DNA of 64,000 bases from Absidia repens (GCA_002105175.1 MCGE01000006.1:186001-250000), one strand, 5' to 3'; counted from the stretch's first letter, positions 44,930 to 57,374 are shown. Numbers and translations: made by a program. Notes: a model not told the origin generated them from the sequence alone.

Positions 44930-46129
44930 TGGAGGAAGTTGTCAGGAGCAAAAATAAAAATAAAAAAAAATAAAAAAAAGGAAGCAGAAAAAAAAAGAAA
45001 GAAAAGGTCGAAGAATGAAAAAAAGTAAAAATAAAATAAATCACCGCCTCCCCCAGCGGAATCGAAAAGTCATATGAAGATGCTCGCGAGAAACACTTGT
45101 CAAGAAGTGTGTGGAATACGTTATCACAATCTAGTTGGTTGATCAATGATATCCCTTCGGAAAAACAAATTCCCATATAATGTACGGACCATTTAACACC
45201 TTTCTCGTTGGTTTTTTTTTAACGGCAACTGCAGTATTTTGTAAGTGCCACATTTATGATAGTGTACATAGACCATCTTTTTGTGTAACCATTTGAATGT
45301 ATCAAATGTCTTACTTTTTGGGAGTTTTAATGATTTCATTGTAAGCTCTGGCTTGTTATTTTTCAACGCACAGAATACATGCTTATGATTTCATTGATTA
45401 ATTACAGTAAAATCAGCTATTAGAAAGCTTTGCTCCCTATTTCAGGGCCAAACTGAAACTGAACCCTTCAAAACAAATTCGAAGGTTTCATGCGCAACTC
45501 TTTTGAAACTACGAATAGTTCGGGCAATATGTAAGAGTAATTTCCCAAAATGTATTCTTCAACCAAAGTATATTCTTATGGTATCGTATTGCAGATCGGT
45601 ATGAAAACTGCATTAGATTCGGCGACAATGGGTATTTCTTTAAACACAATATGAATCACTCTCGAATACGTGATTAAATGGTCATCGAAGAGTTTATCAA
45701 AGTTGGCATGACATTGATTGAATATTATGATATTATAGTAATGTAAACATTTCAAGAAATGTTCATGTTACGATATCCTTTCAATGAAAGCACCGGTGAC
45801 AAGACCTAGAGGTCAGTGAGAATATATATCAGCAAAATCAATAGCCAAATTCTTAGGGCACCGGTACAAGAATTTCATATCGTAGAATAAAAGGACATTT
45901 TATCTCAATGACTACCATATTTAGAAGTAACTTGCACGAATTTAACATTTCCGCTTCCGTGGTTTGGCTAAAGCAGAAAGGTACAGCTAATGGGCGTTTC
46001 CTGTAAATATGTCCCACAAAAATATAGTTAAGGTGAAGGTGCTATAATTATATATATATATATATCATACAGTAGATAGGAAAGGGAGAAAATGAAAGCC
46101 AAGAGAAAAGAAATCCCATAAACGCAATG
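44930..46129. other. intergenic, nothing recognised
   Basis: First 250 bases are the upstream region of the phospholipase gene, with A-rich tracts. The rest is AT-rich unique-looking DNA with no open frame of interest and no repeat-family core. GAAACTTTGA-like short matches seem random. Confidence 0.5.
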
Positions 46130-46345
46130 AACAAAGTCAATAGAAGAGGATAAACAATCTTTTATTTTAAATACATATATAAATGATATCAAAACCAACA
46201 CTAATATATTATAAACTAATCTAATGAGGGATTCATAACACCATTGGATGAATGAGAGACAATAAAGAGGAGGCACCACAATCCTAGATCCAAAATGAAA
46301 GTGTTTCCCCAATGCACTTTGTACATCCTTGTTCAAAAATCACTA
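46130..46345 (+). repeat. dispersed repeat, copy 4 (partial)
   Basis: Contains AATCTTTTATTTTAAATACATATATA, a diverged TAAACTAATCTAATGAGG block and the core ATCCAAAATGAAAGTGTTTC (about 46288). It stops after CACTTTGTACATCCTTG, with no CACGTG end before the next copy begins. Confidence 0.6.
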
Positions 46346-46509
46346 ATTACTATATACACTGCCAATGGAGTCCATAACGAGTAAATATCAAGAAATACAC
46401 CAAGATAGAAAGAGAAATAAAGACTAGCGGTCCAAATGACAAGTTTTGCAGTCGCCGAAAAATAATCATTCTCCGCAAGATTCAAGCAATCCTCCAAATT
46501 CTAAAAAAT

Positions 46510-47105
46510 AAGGTTCTAAACTAAAGACGAAAGGTTCATCATCACAAAAGATCTAATGGAGGTGTATGTGGAAGACTAACAGGGAGACAAACAGGAGTTC
46601 AGATGAATAACCAGCTATAGTCTAAAGGGTCACTGCAAAAAGGTATATAATATACTGCACATGTAGTAAAAACTAGAGAGACAATTGTCGATGAAGCACA
46701 ACAACGGTATACACTAATCAAAAAGGATGTATTGCACAAGACATGAGAAAGACTTATGGAACATCTTTCATTGAAACATGCAAAAAGAGGCAAAATTTAT
46801 TGAGACATTGATACAAATTATGGACAAACTAACACTAAATAAGCTAATGAACGCCCCAAAAGGCCAACCAATGGTGGTCCCAAATCCTGAATCCAAAATG
46901 AAAGGATTTCCCCATGCATCTTGTAATCCCTGAGCTAACAAACCTTCTAAACTAGTCCTGATACAATTCTAGGTCCAACATAACCCCATAGAGGTTGAAT
47001 GGTGAAGTAAAAAAGAAGGAAAAAGAAAAAATGAGAGAGAGAGAGAGAGGCGGAAAACAAAAATTGGCCAGAATAAAAAATTCACGTGGCGGCATTTCAA
47101 ATCTT
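46510..47105 (+). repeat. dispersed repeat, copy 5 (5' shortened)
   Basis: Contains TCTAATGGAGG, AAGCACAACAACGGTATACACTAATC (close match to copy 2), AGACATGAGAAAGACTTATGG, AAATTATGGACAAACTAACAC, the core ATCCAAAATGAAAGGATTTC (46891), CATCTTGTAATCCCTGAGCT, TAGTCCTGATACAATTCTAG, a GAGAGA run and the right end CACGTGGCGGCATTTCAAAT (CACGTG 47093-47098). Confidence 0.8.
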
Positions 47106-47280
47106 GACTGTGCCTGATTTCGCTATTTGACGCACAGGCGCTTTTTAATCAACAAGATCCTACACCTTTTCGAATGAAAGACACACTACGATACGAATAG
47201 AAAACGACGGCTGTGTTGAAAGTGGGGCGTACTAATTGTGTATCCTACTTTATTTTTCTAGGTTGACGGCGGTGTTACTT

Positions 47281-47611
47281 CAGTAAATCTGATCTTTGCT
47301 TTAAAAAATGTGTGTCTGCTCCAAATGATGTGTGTTTAAACTTCAATAGAAGTTTGGAGATTCCTTTTAGAAATCCCATTTTTATTTTACATCGTTCCTT
47401 CTTCTACACTATTCTTCTAGACTAGCACCTCTATCAACTACTATTAGCCTCTCCTATTTACGTCTTCTTTCCTTTTAATATAGTATTAACTATCATGATT
47501 CAATAAACGCTTTTTTATTTTGCGATGAGCAATGGATGACAAAACTATTCTACTGTGATATACTATTACATACTATTCTATTGCGGTGCACTATTCTACA
47601 GACTTGATTCA
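47281..47611 (+). repeat. direct repeat, left member
   Basis: About 330 bp, nearly identical to 48578-48946. Shared landmarks in order: TTTGCTTTAAAAAA, TGCTCCAAATGATGTGTGTT, TTTTACATCGTTCCTTCTTC, TAGACTAGCACCTCT, CTTCTTTCCTTTTA, GACTATCATGATTCAATAAA (here AACTATC), ending CACTATTCTACAG. It contains AATAAA (about 47501). This member has only about 1.5 units of the 30-bp array expanded in the right member. Confidence 0.8.
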
Positions 47612-48435
47612 GCTTATTTCACTTAAACCTTACACATAGTAGCAGCCATAGAACCTCCTTCTTTCCCATGTAGTATGAGTTATAGTTTTCCATATTTATA
47701 TATCAATATATTTCACTATACCTCAACTGAATAAACAAAAATGACCTTTAATATATACTACAGTGTGATTGAGAGTGTTTGATGGGGGGGTTTTTTTTTG
47801 TTTTTTTTTATTGGTTTGGAAAACATATAGCAGGTATTACCAAAGGCTCTCCAGGCGCTTTTTTAGTAGGGCTATTGAATTTTTAGCTGCGTGACGGGGG
47901 CTCTTAGGGTGAGTACGGGGGATATTGGAAGAAACAAAGGTAAAATGCTGAGGAGGCAAATGTTGGTATGGGGCGGTTGCAAGTGAATTTTGATGTCCAG
48001 GTAAATGTGTGCTTGAATGGTGGGCTATAGCGTAGAGGCGGTTATTGTGGCTGTAGGCTTTAGCTGTGAGCTTATAGGCGTAAACTTTAGAGCATTGTGC
48101 AATTAATTGTATGATAGATGGATGGTTGGTTTGGTGACAAAAAATGATTGTATAATAATTCTAAATATGCATGGAAAATTTGAAGTTGAACGGTTTCGTA
48201 GTTCGTTTTATATAAAGCGAAAAAGAAAATATTGCAGGTTAATTGGATTTTGCAGGCTGTAAAGCCAGATGGGTGTGAATTCAACCGCCGCCGCCGGCAG
48301 CCTGGATTGTTGATCGAGAAAAAAAAATGGGAGCGCACATCCAAAAAAAAAAAAAAAAAATAGACTTCAACGGGAATGAGCCAACATCTGTTCACTGTTT
48401 TTGGCTCATTGCGGACCTGGTGGCCTCGGCTTTCT
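47612..48435. other. DNA between direct repeats, no gene recognised
   Basis: About 0.8 kb flanked by the two direct repeats. It is noticeably G-richer on the plus strand from 47855 to 48085 and has a GCCGCCGCCGGC patch at 48286-48298. No RT, integrase, transposase or gag frame can be read, so it is not a recognisable LTR element interior. Confidence 0.5.
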
Positions 48436-48577
48436 GTTAGAACTAGTTTAGAAGGGTTTTAGAATAGGGATTGCAAGAAACATGGGGAAACCCTTTCATT
48501 TTGGTTCTGGAATCTTGGGGGATGTCTTGATTAGCTTAGTATGTCTCATTTCTTCAATAAAACATGTCTCAACTTTA
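48436..48577 (-). repeat. dispersed repeat, inverted partial copy 6
   Basis: Reverse complement of the family core: AACTAGTTTAGAAGGGTTTT, GGGATTGCAAGAAACATGGGG, AAACCCTTTCATTTTGGTTC (48488 on), GATTAGCTTAGTATGTCTC. It abuts the right member of the direct repeat pair. Confidence 0.7.
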
Positions 48578-48946
48578 GTAAGACTGGTAGTTGCTTTAAA
48601 AAAACGTGTGTTTGCTCCAAATGATGTGTGTTTAAACTTCATTAGAAGTTTGGAGATCCCTTTTTTATTTTACATCGTTCCTTCTTCTACATCATTCTTC
48701 TAGACTAGCACCTCTCTCAACTACTATCAGCCGCTCCTCTTTACGTCTTCTTTCCTTTTAGTATAGTATTGACTATCATGATTCAATAAAAGCTTTTTTA
48801 TTTTGCAATGAATAATGGAAGGCAAAGCTACTCTACTGTGATAGGCTATTTTACATACTATTCTATTGCGTTAGACTATTCTACATACTATTCTATTGCG
48901 ATACACTATTTTACATACTATTCTATTACGGTACACTATTCTACAG
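48578..48946 (+). repeat. direct repeat, right member, with 30-bp tandem array
   Basis: About 370 bp; same landmarks as 47281-47611 (substitutions scattered, one small gap after TTTGGAGATCCC). The right part 48841-48946 is a tandem array of 3.5 units of 30 bp, each containing ACATACTATTCTATTGCG, explaining the extra length over the left member. Confidence 0.8.
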
Positions 48947-49365
48947 GTGAATCTGTTTTTGCTGAGGCTGAAGAGATTGGCGCTAGGGCGGGTTCTGGTT
49001 TCTTGACAAAAGGGTTGTTTTTCACTGGTGATCGTTTGAGCTAACAATGCAATATCCTTGTCGCACTGTTTCTCCAATTCTGATTGTTCGTCACCAAGTA
49101 ATTTCTGCTTTGTCTGTTCCACATGACCAGATCGAAAATAATGATCGTCTTTGCCGTATTTTCGCAGAGTTGAAGGCGACGATGAGAGTATGGGCGGACA
49201 ATCCATATTGTGCGAAAGGGATGAAGAAGTTGGCTTGACTAGTTGTTGTTGTTGCGGCAGAGATTGTTGCAAGCGATATTGGGCGTTGTTCATTCCACAT
49301 AAAGTTGACGAACGATAAAACAAGTCGCACATGGGAATTTGGCGAAGAAAGAGGAGTTGGTCGGT
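48947..49365 (-). pseudogene. coding-like gene fragment trapped between repeats
   Basis: On the minus strand an open frame without repeats runs from about 49365 to 48950 and reads like disordered eukaryotic protein: LLFLRQIPMCDLFYRSSTLC, NNAQYRLQQSLPQQQQLVKP, then Ser/Pro-, charged and Gln-rich sequence ending ANLFSLSKN. It is entered right after an ACTTAG acceptor-like site and runs out into the 30-bp tandem array. No ATG in a promoter context, no complete domain. Composition and codon use differ from the surrounding AT-rich repeats. Most likely a captured or eroded exon; parent gene not identified and not in this window. Confidence 0.45.
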
Positions 49366-49510
49366 GATTCTAAGTTCTAATACTAATCCAAGGTCATCAT
49401 TACTTCATTGAAACCTTTAATGAAAAAAATAAAAATAAAAAAAAAAAGATAAAGGGGAGTGACACGAAAATAAAAATAAACAAAAACCACGTGGGTGGAG
49501 TGTGAAAGGT
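49366..49510 (+). repeat. dispersed repeat, right-end fragment (copy 7)
   Basis: TTCTAAGTTCTAATACTAATCC, TCATTACTTCATTGAAACC, TTTAATGAAAAA and the right end CACGTGGGTGGAGTGTGAAAGG (CACGTG 49488-49493). It matches the right half of copy 3, not the longer copies. Confidence 0.7.
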
Positions 49511-49926
49511 GTCCCCTCGATCCATCCATGGGGAAGAATAATAAACATACTCGAAAAAAAATAAGCACAAGAAATTTAGGAGGATCAGTTGATCAGATGC
49601 AATGCTGTGGGCGTAATCCTGTGCACCAATATGTCATTATGTATTGTTAAAAAAAGAAGATAATGCACAAATGACCAAACAAAACATACACCCATATCGT
49701 AGTATGATATAATAAAGCAACTTTTTTTTTATTGAGTAAAAATGAAGTCAAACATATAATATGGGGAGTAAAAAGCCACAACTAAGAATATCATATATAT
49801 ATATATATATGATGGAATAACGAGATAAATAATTCAAAAAAGGAGAGGGAGATTGAGCGAGGTGAAAAGCCGACGAGGTGCCAATGGAACTTGGAGAGAG
49901 AGAGAGAGAGCATCATTAGTTCTTGA
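49511..49926. other. 3' flank of kinase gene
   Basis: Contains a minus-strand poly(A) signal (TTTTTTTTTATTGAG near 49722-49736), a (TA)n run (49793-49811) and GAGAGA (49894-49908). No gene. Confidence 0.5.
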
Positions 49927-52900
49927 TCACATATTCAAATTCAATAGGCAGAGTAACTTGGACCTTAAAAATTGAAAGGACGCAATATCACCGTTTTCAT
50001 GTTGCACGTCCACCACATAAATATCCGAGAGCAGAGATCGGCACACTTCCACAGTAAATTCGACTTCCTGACCTTTGTCTAATTCCGGTGGGCCATAAAT
50101 GGGGGTGTTTGATACAGTGACCGCTTTATTATTATTGTTGTTGTCCTTTTTTTTCTTTTGCTTTGCAGATCCAAGATGGTGCCAAGAATAAAAGTGAAGA
50201 TGTGGATGATGACTTTTTCGAAGACACGTCAGCTGGTACGAGGAGCGATGCTGCACGTCAAATCCAAGAGCCGTCAAAACACGCACCAACATCAATATCA
50301 AGTGACCAGGCGCCATGGACGTAAGATGTTCGCCTTGTGCATGGGAAAACGTACGCATCGTTGATTGGTCTACAGTAGAAGTTGCTAACGATGAAGGTGC
50401 CAGATAATGGTGTACTTGTTGATCCTCCTCCTGCTCCTCCTGCTGTTGTAAGTGATGTTGGTAATCACTGCAATGATGATTTGTTGCTGTTTGTTGTTGG
50501 TCATCACTGGTGTTATTAATATCCCTGGTTGACGCTGCAGATGCTGAAGAAGGTTCCGAGAGAGATGACAATGAGGACACCTCCTGTTTCGTGAAAGGTC
50601 GATTTTTGTGGATCCATGCCTTCATTGCTTGTGTCATTGTTTTTCTTCTTGTCACCGGTGCCGTTGCTGATGTCGATGTAGAGGTGTCGTTTCGTTTAAG
50701 TACTGTTCCTTGGTCATCAACATCATCATCAAATGTGCCCTTTCTTGGTATACTAATGGATTGGCTGCGTTGAGGTTGAGGTCGAGGTTTTGAAGGAGTC
50801 CGTGAGAGAATGGAGGCAAAGCGCCTGTGCTGCTTTTCGATTGCTACTGGTTTGTCGTTGTTGCTGTTGTTGGATTTATTGAAATTTGTTGTTGATGTGG
50901 TTGTGTCGATAGCCATGCTGTGTTGGTTTGCTTGGTTCAATAAAGGTAAGCTGACCGATTTCATATTTTGTACACTGTTTCCATAGACTTCATCTGCCGA
51001 TCCCGTGTTCATTTTCTTATTACTGTGTTCTTCAAAATGAGGGCTGTTGCTTTTGCCAAGAAGGGAGGGCCGGATTCCAAAATTGCTGTTTTTGTCATCT
51101 ACCCAGCTGTGCTGACTCTCGTTGGTCATTGTTGCTAGCTTGGTGGCGGATAATAAAGGCATAGGTTGAGCATTCATCAGCGAAGGGCGGAACTTTTTCT
51201 GTCGACGCAAGCTGGGGTGTTTTTGATGTTGCTGTACTATGGGTCCAAAATCGTTCAAAGCAACTTCTTCTTCTGGTGTAATTGGAGGCATAGGCGGTAA
51301 ATTTGGTAGTTCTTTGGTTTCGATACGTGAGGAAGATGTTGATGAAGTTGTATTGTTTGTTTCCGTACTAGATGACATTTTCAATACCGCCATCATTGAG
51401 CGTGGGGTTGGTGGAAGGGTGCCCGTTGGGTGCTGCGTCTGACTTGCATCCATTTGTACTGATGCCATTTGTTTTTGACCTTGATGATTGTCTTGCTGCT
51501 GAGAGAGTACTTGATTATCCAAATCATGATGTTGTTGTCGATGATGGATGACTTCTGGAGACGGATGTGTCATATAATGATGTTCCTGGAAGTTTGTATT
51601 TCCCTGCAGGGGTGGTACTGGAGTCGAATCGTGTTGCTGACGCTTTGCTTGAGATGGGCGATCGGATTTGCTTTGAATTTTACTGTGAATTATCGACTGT
51701 TGTTTTTTGTATGAATCCAAAGTATGTTGTTCCAATTGTTTTGTGGGTGATCCAAAATCAGCCGAGTAGCATGCTTGAAGCCATGGATGATTTATCACGT
51801 CTTGAAGAGTGCACCTAGTTGCTGGATCCGGGCGAAGCATTTGTTGCATAAGATTTTTGGCATCAGCATTAACAAATTCAGGAAAAGACAGTGTGCTTGA
51901 TTGAATATGTCTATAAAGTCGACGTAGGTTTGAGCTTTCTGGGTTTTCAGGATCATCGTCAAAAGGTAGATAACCACAAATCATACAATACAAGATAACG
52001 CCGCAGGACCAAACATCAGCAGTCTCACCATTGTAGCTACCAGTAGAGTGAATCAGTTCCGGCGCAGCATAAGTAGGAGACCCACAGCAAGTTGACAAAA
52101 GGTTGTTGTTGTCATTGTTGGAGAATCCAAAATCACTTATCAGCAGGTGTGTTTGTTGTTTATTTGAAAATAGCAAGTTTTCCTAATAATGGCATATAAA
52201 GATAAGATGAGTAAACAATCAGTGAAGCTTTTCTTTTTGTTTGAAAAAACAACAAAGAAGCAATCTACTTACCAATTTCAAATCACGGTGCGCCACACCT
52301 TTCAGGTGCATATGATTCACGCCGCTTATCAGTTGGGCAAATAGATTTTTGGCATTGTCTTCCCCCAATGACTTGTGCGACCAAACATATTCAAAGAGTT
52401 CACCTCCTGTAAAGTAAGCGAATGTAGTATGAGTATAATAAACAAAGAAGCACCATAAAGCACCATTGCAAGCACATTTTATTTGATTTGTTCGTACCTG
52501 AAGCATATTCCAGAACAATACCAACAAGTGTATCTGTTTCGACTACCTCGATCAAATTCACAATATGAGGGTGGTGTAAAGACTAAAGTCAAGAGTCATA
52601 TTTTCATGTGAGTTTTGTTTGTCTGTATGTTATTCGCACACTTGAAAGCCGTCCCCAACCACAACAAATAAAACAATACACACGTCACCTACGCATAAAC
52701 ACGCAATGCCCATTATCTACTTTCTATTTCAAAATTTTACCTTGAGAATTTGGATTTCGCGTTCAACCTTGGCTAGCTTTGCACCAACATTCTTTTTCTT
52801 GACAAGTTTTATAGCTACCTAAATGCATATGTATGGATATATAATTTATCAAAATTGAATATATCTAGATGTTTCAAATAGACTGAGTTCAGTGCGTACC

Positions 52901-53193
52901 TTTTCTTCAGTGTCAGTACGTATGCCGAGCTTGACTTTGCCAAATTCACCGACACCCAGGGTTTTAACAAGACGATACTGACCCAATAATTTTTGGTCAC
53001 TTGAAAAGGAAGGGCATGAAGAGTTGCATGATGAGCAGCTTGCATCAGTAGATATCGAGTGATTGTCACCATTGGTATTAGTGGTAGTCGATTGACCAGT
53101 AACTTCAGAAGGGTTCATATGAGGCAATAGGCGCAGAAGAGTGCTGGATATACTTGATACCAAAGGGGCAGATGTATGCATTGAATCGGTCAT
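49927..53193 (-). CDS. Ser/Thr protein kinase, Kin4/SNF1-related with KA1 domain, 948 aa
   Basis: Five exons: 53193-52900, 52818-52741, 52582-52498, 52406-52273, 52182-49927; phases close. Catalytic domain (about 70-345): glycine loop LGVGEFGKVKLG, VAIKLVKKK, catalytic HRDLKLEN split by an intron, DFGF, CCGSPTYAAPELI, VWSCGVILYCMICGYLPFDDD. The insert NPESSNLRRLYRHIQSSTLSF is characteristic of the fungal Kin4/Frk1 branch, whose members act in the spindle-position checkpoint. Then a long Gln/Ser-rich disordered region and a C-terminal KA1-like fold (about 840-945) with LTCLRKSHHPHLHFYSWHHL, VEFTVEVCRSLLSDIYVVDV and FQFLRSKLLCLLNL, interrupted by a Lys/Asn low-complexity loop. KA1 domains bind acidic membranes. 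Start is the ATG at 53193; the frame stays open upstream but only from a non-ATG codon. Confidence 0.88.
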
Positions 53194-54137
53194 ATTAAAT
53201 AAAAAGAAAGAAAGAAAGAGAGAGAGAGAAATGCTCTGAACCAAAAAAAGGAATTTGATGACTTTTGTTCCTGTGCGTTATTTAAACACCGCCTTCAAAG
53301 TGTTTCAACTTGAATTAAGACAGGGCGCACTTTCTTATTGTATAAGTGGCAAAGACAGCATGATCCTTACAAACCTCCGCTCAAATACAGTTGGTCGATG
53401 TTTAATGCGCGTGCTCTCAATAATATCCTGGGTGAGAGCACTTTTTTTTTTTTTTTTTTTTTTTTTGGCGAGACCTACGTTAGACCTTGAAAAATGCGTT
53501 CCAAATATTTTGTAGACAATTTAAGGGTTTTACAGGTTTATATTTGGGTCAACGTGCTATCGAATATAACGATGACAATAAGGATGAGGATGCTTGCGCA
53601 TGACAATTACCATCTCGTGTGACGAATCCGGAGAAACATTTACGAGAGAGGATAAAGAAAGCGGCTGGTGAACAAAGCGACTGAATGGGGCCATTTTGTT
53701 TATAGAAGAGGCTGATAACATTGAATATGGAATTGTAGTATTAATTATACAGTACTCAATTAACGTAGCACTTTTTCCACATCCATATCATAAGTTTCTG
53801 TTTGGCACAGTGCAGTATTTTCAATAATATAGAAAAGTACTTTCAACAAGCCTTGTATAATTATTTTTTGTATTAGTAATGGCTGGGAGAGGTCTCTCGC
53901 TTTTTATGTTGTGTATGCCGAAACTGCCATTGTCTTTTTTGATCTACATGGCGACTTCCTCGGTTTTTCCGAAGGTTTGAAACACCGCTTGATCACAAAT
54001 TTTTTTTGATTTTCAATCTGTGTTTTCCCTTTCCTTTTTTTTATCTCTACTTTTTTTTTGTTCTCACATCGCTGGTTTCCCAGTGGGTCTCATTCCTTGT
54101 CCTACTTATATATTTTATACTGTTATACCCGCAGTTG
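53194..54137. promoter_or_regulatory. divergent intergenic region, kinase / Zn2Cys6 regulator
   Basis: 944 bases between divergent ATGs. Has a (GAAA/GA)n run just upstream of the kinase ATG, a 25-nt poly-T (53441-53466) and a pyrimidine-rich leader (53995-54060) before the regulator. No defined binding site recognised. Confidence 0.45.
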
Positions 54138-57100
54138 ATGACCTCTCAAGATGACCAGCAGTTTGATCTGACGAGGCAATCCATGGCTTCCAAGAAAATG
54201 CGAATGACTTTGGCCTGTGTCCGTTGCAGGTAAAGAGAAATCACTCTACTTGATCTTTTTCTTTTCACTAATTTCTTCCTAACTTATCTTGAAAATAGGT
54301 TAAAGAAAGTAAAATGTGATTTTGCTCATCCTTCTTGTACAAGGTGTACGCAGGCAAAAGGTAAAGAAGATGAGCTCACCTTCGCAGTATACAGAGTATT
54401 GATTTCATCCTCTATCTCCGTTATCTTAGCTCCGTGCTCTTATGAAGGCTCATCCACTCAGGTCGATCTCTTCAACATTGTTAAACTCAATGATATTGTT
54501 GGCGCTCTACAACAACGGGTACAATCTCTTGAGTCAACCATCAGCGATATTCATCAAACAACTCAAACAGTGACTGACCAATTGAACGAAAGGAACTGTC
54601 CTGAAACAACAGCTACAACGAACGAGGAACAGGATGGTGTCACAACAGTATCACGATCAACAAGAGATGGAAAGCAACACTCTCATTCACATCAATGGTC
54701 TCTCTCACTAACATCAACTGGCTTGCGAATCGATACCAATGTCGTTAGTCTTCCGAACTTGTATGATATTTTACTCTCTGGCGTATCTCAACTCGACTTG
54801 AATCAAGACACTACTACTAGAACAACGTCGCACGATGGTGTTGGTCCTCTGTCCTCCTCAGCTTGCACATCACCGCTACCATCTTCCTCTACAACAGATC
54901 CTGAACTCGGAACAGCAGACAAAGCCATCATGGTTGCGCGCAAAACTCCTTTGTGGCGATCCAAATATACCTCGTTTCCCTTATACAATACTTGGTGGCC
55001 TACAAACGCGCCAAAAGAAGAAGAATCATCATCAGTGTATTTGGGACATACTCACTCAACCCACCATCATTGTCATGATTCGTTAAACAACAGGAAACCA
55101 GCATCAGCAACACTCTTTATTTTGGATGAAATGATCGAAATCTACAACGAATGCTTTATATGCTTGCCAGACACTGGATATGAAGGGACGATTGGTGAAC
55201 GATATCATCAAGGCAGGCTGGATTCCTTTTTAGCTAATGCCATCTTTGCTTGGTCTGCGCGTCATGGGGCCGTCTTCCACAATTTATACCCAGGGCAAGA
55301 TCCGAACGTCGTTGGTGAATGTTATTTTGATGCTGCCAAGGATTTACTCAAGGATCGATTTATGATTCCCTCATTAGACACCTTGCATGGTCTTTTGGTA
55401 TTGTATCTATATGCTATTGGAAGACCCTCAAGATCAAACGATGATAACAAAACTCAGCCACAGCAGCAGCAACAACAACAACAACAACAACAACAACAAG
55501 GGGTGGTGGAATCAGAAGCATATATCTTCTTAGGTCTGGCTATCCGGATGTGCCTGGATCTGAAGCTTCATAGAGAAAAAGGTGGTTTTCCATGGAAATC
55601 AGACGACAACATTGATGGGGACGACTCCGGCAATATGGATATGGATACCGACAAAAACGATATACTGGAGGAAAACGATGCAAACAGCAAAAATAAACGC
55701 GTGCAAAGGGAACACCACCGTCGTTACTTTTGGGTACTCTATTTTTTGGAAACGTTATGTTCTCTTCACTGTGATCGGCCATTCTTTTTGCCATCGGAAG
55801 ATCAAATCACGGTGGCCTATCCTGATGTACTCGACGACGGTGAAACGGGTGAACGACGATTTCGGACAGAATACATGATCAAACGATTTCGCATTACAAG
55901 GATCTACCGCGGCATTATTCAGTGGACGTCTCAAGAAAAATTGCTTCTTTCCTCGGTGACGGGCCTGGATACTCGACTTGGTGAATGGTACAAGCAATTA
56001 CCTAGCCATTTACAGTACGAACAAGGTGACTTTTTGCGGCGGAACTGGCGGAGCACGTCTTGGCGGGAACAGTCTTGCGTGAAGCTCAACTTCGAATACC
56101 ATTTCCAGCGGAGCCAACTCTATGCTGTCTTCTTGAAACGACAATATATGGATGGTGACAACAAACGAACCGATGTGATCGACGATGAGGACGGCAATGA
56201 ATGTGACGATGATGAAGGTGGCAATGGCGTGGACGGCGACGAATGCAAAAACGTATCATCAACTTTTGAACACAAGGCAAAGATGGTGTGTATCAACTCA
56301 GCAGTCATGACAGCGGAACTGATGCAGTGCTGGAGTCAACTACAACAACGCTGGTGCCATTTCTCGTTGGAATCCTTGATGATGGCTGTGAATATCTTCG
56401 AAATGCTTCTGAAGGACAAGGATCATGTGGAACAGGCCGTGACCCATTTGACGACAATATTGAATCTCTTGCAAGTATCGCCAATTCAACATCACCCATA
56501 CGTCATTCTCGTCATGAACCGAATTCAGCAGCTCGTGGATCCAACGAAAACCAGTGTCTCAGGCAGCAGCAGTGGTATTATCAATAGTACTTTTGCACCA
56601 GGAACATCAACTGCGATGGGCAAACCCGACGAAGGACAACAACAACAACAACAACAACAGCAGCAGCAATATTTCCAAAAACCACTGGAGAATGTTCACC
56701 ATCAAATTCATTCACAACATGATACTCACCATTACCAGCCTCCTCTACTGCAGCAGCAACAGCAACGACCTGTGGACTTTTACAACTCATTTCGCATGCC
56801 AAAATCAGATGGTATGGTTGGAGCTAGTCTCAGCGACCTTCCATTCTCCGACTTTTTGTACAACCCTGTTATGGAGATCCCATCGCCTTTTGGAACCTAC
56901 ACTACAACAACGACCCAAGAAACTTTCCACCAACAGCAGACCCCTCCAACGATGACGCCCTTATCAACGATGTCTGTACCATCTGCAGGGGTTGTAGGAG
57001 CATCATCAGTAGCACGCGCATCATCCTCTTCCTCATCTTCACTAACATCATCATCTGTATCACCTCCTCCCCCTCGCAAAGGAACAACGACAACACCTCT

Positions 57101-57374
57101 TATCAGCTATTCACAAGATTGTTTACCGTCACAACAACAGCAGCAGCAACAACAACAACAACAGCAACAAGACAAGGATTATCCTGCAGCAGCATCTCTT
57201 TGGACAACATTACATCAACCCACATATGCATCAAGCGAACTGGATTCCTCACTTGGTTATATACCATCACCTATGCCCGTACAGGAACAGCAACGACAGT
57301 CATCCAACCCATATGATACAACCAACGATCATCAACATTGCAATGAACATTCATATTCCATGTCTCGGCGGTAG
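54138..57374 (+). CDS. Zn2Cys6 / Fungal_trans transcription factor, 1032 aa
   Basis: Three exons: 54138-54229, 54299-54360, 54430-57374; both introns cut inside the zinc cluster and the join restores a canonical CX2CX6CX6CX2CX6C (ACVRCRLKKVKC...CTRCTQAKAPC, about residues 27-54). A short coiled-coil-like dimerisation segment follows (LNDIVGALQQRVQSLESTI). The middle homology (Fungal_trans) domain spans about 250-560, with AYIFLGLAIRMCLDLKLHRE and RRYFWVLYFLETLCSLHCDR, and carries a Gln tract (about residue 390) and an acidic loop. The C-terminal third is Gln/Ser/Pro/Thr-rich with more Gln tracts (about 790, 950). Nuclear regulator of unknown targets; length and layout are typical for the class. 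AATAAA at 57495. Confidence 0.92.

Noticed and set aside
46028..46336. Minus-strand open frame of about 100 codons
   Set aside because: It is the reverse of repeat copy 4; the same stretch in other copies is broken by stops, so it is not a conserved gene.
48280..48310. tRNA-derived SINE-like B box near GTGTGAATTCAACC
   Set aside because: It does not match the GGTTCRANNCC consensus on either strand and no A box or cloverleaf is present.
48871..48946. Repeated VYRNRIVC peptide on the minus strand
   Set aside because: It is translation of the 30-bp tandem array; the periodicity follows from 30 being divisible by 3.
49921..49990. Alternative kinase C-terminus in another frame ending YVIKN
   Set aside because: The unspliced frame ending FLRSKLLCLLNL matches the end of KA1 domains, and no donor/acceptor pair supports the other frame.
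53255..53515. Plus-strand frame of 86 codons upstream of the kinase
   Set aside because: Runs through a 25-nt poly-T giving a Phe run and has no domain, splice or conservation signal.
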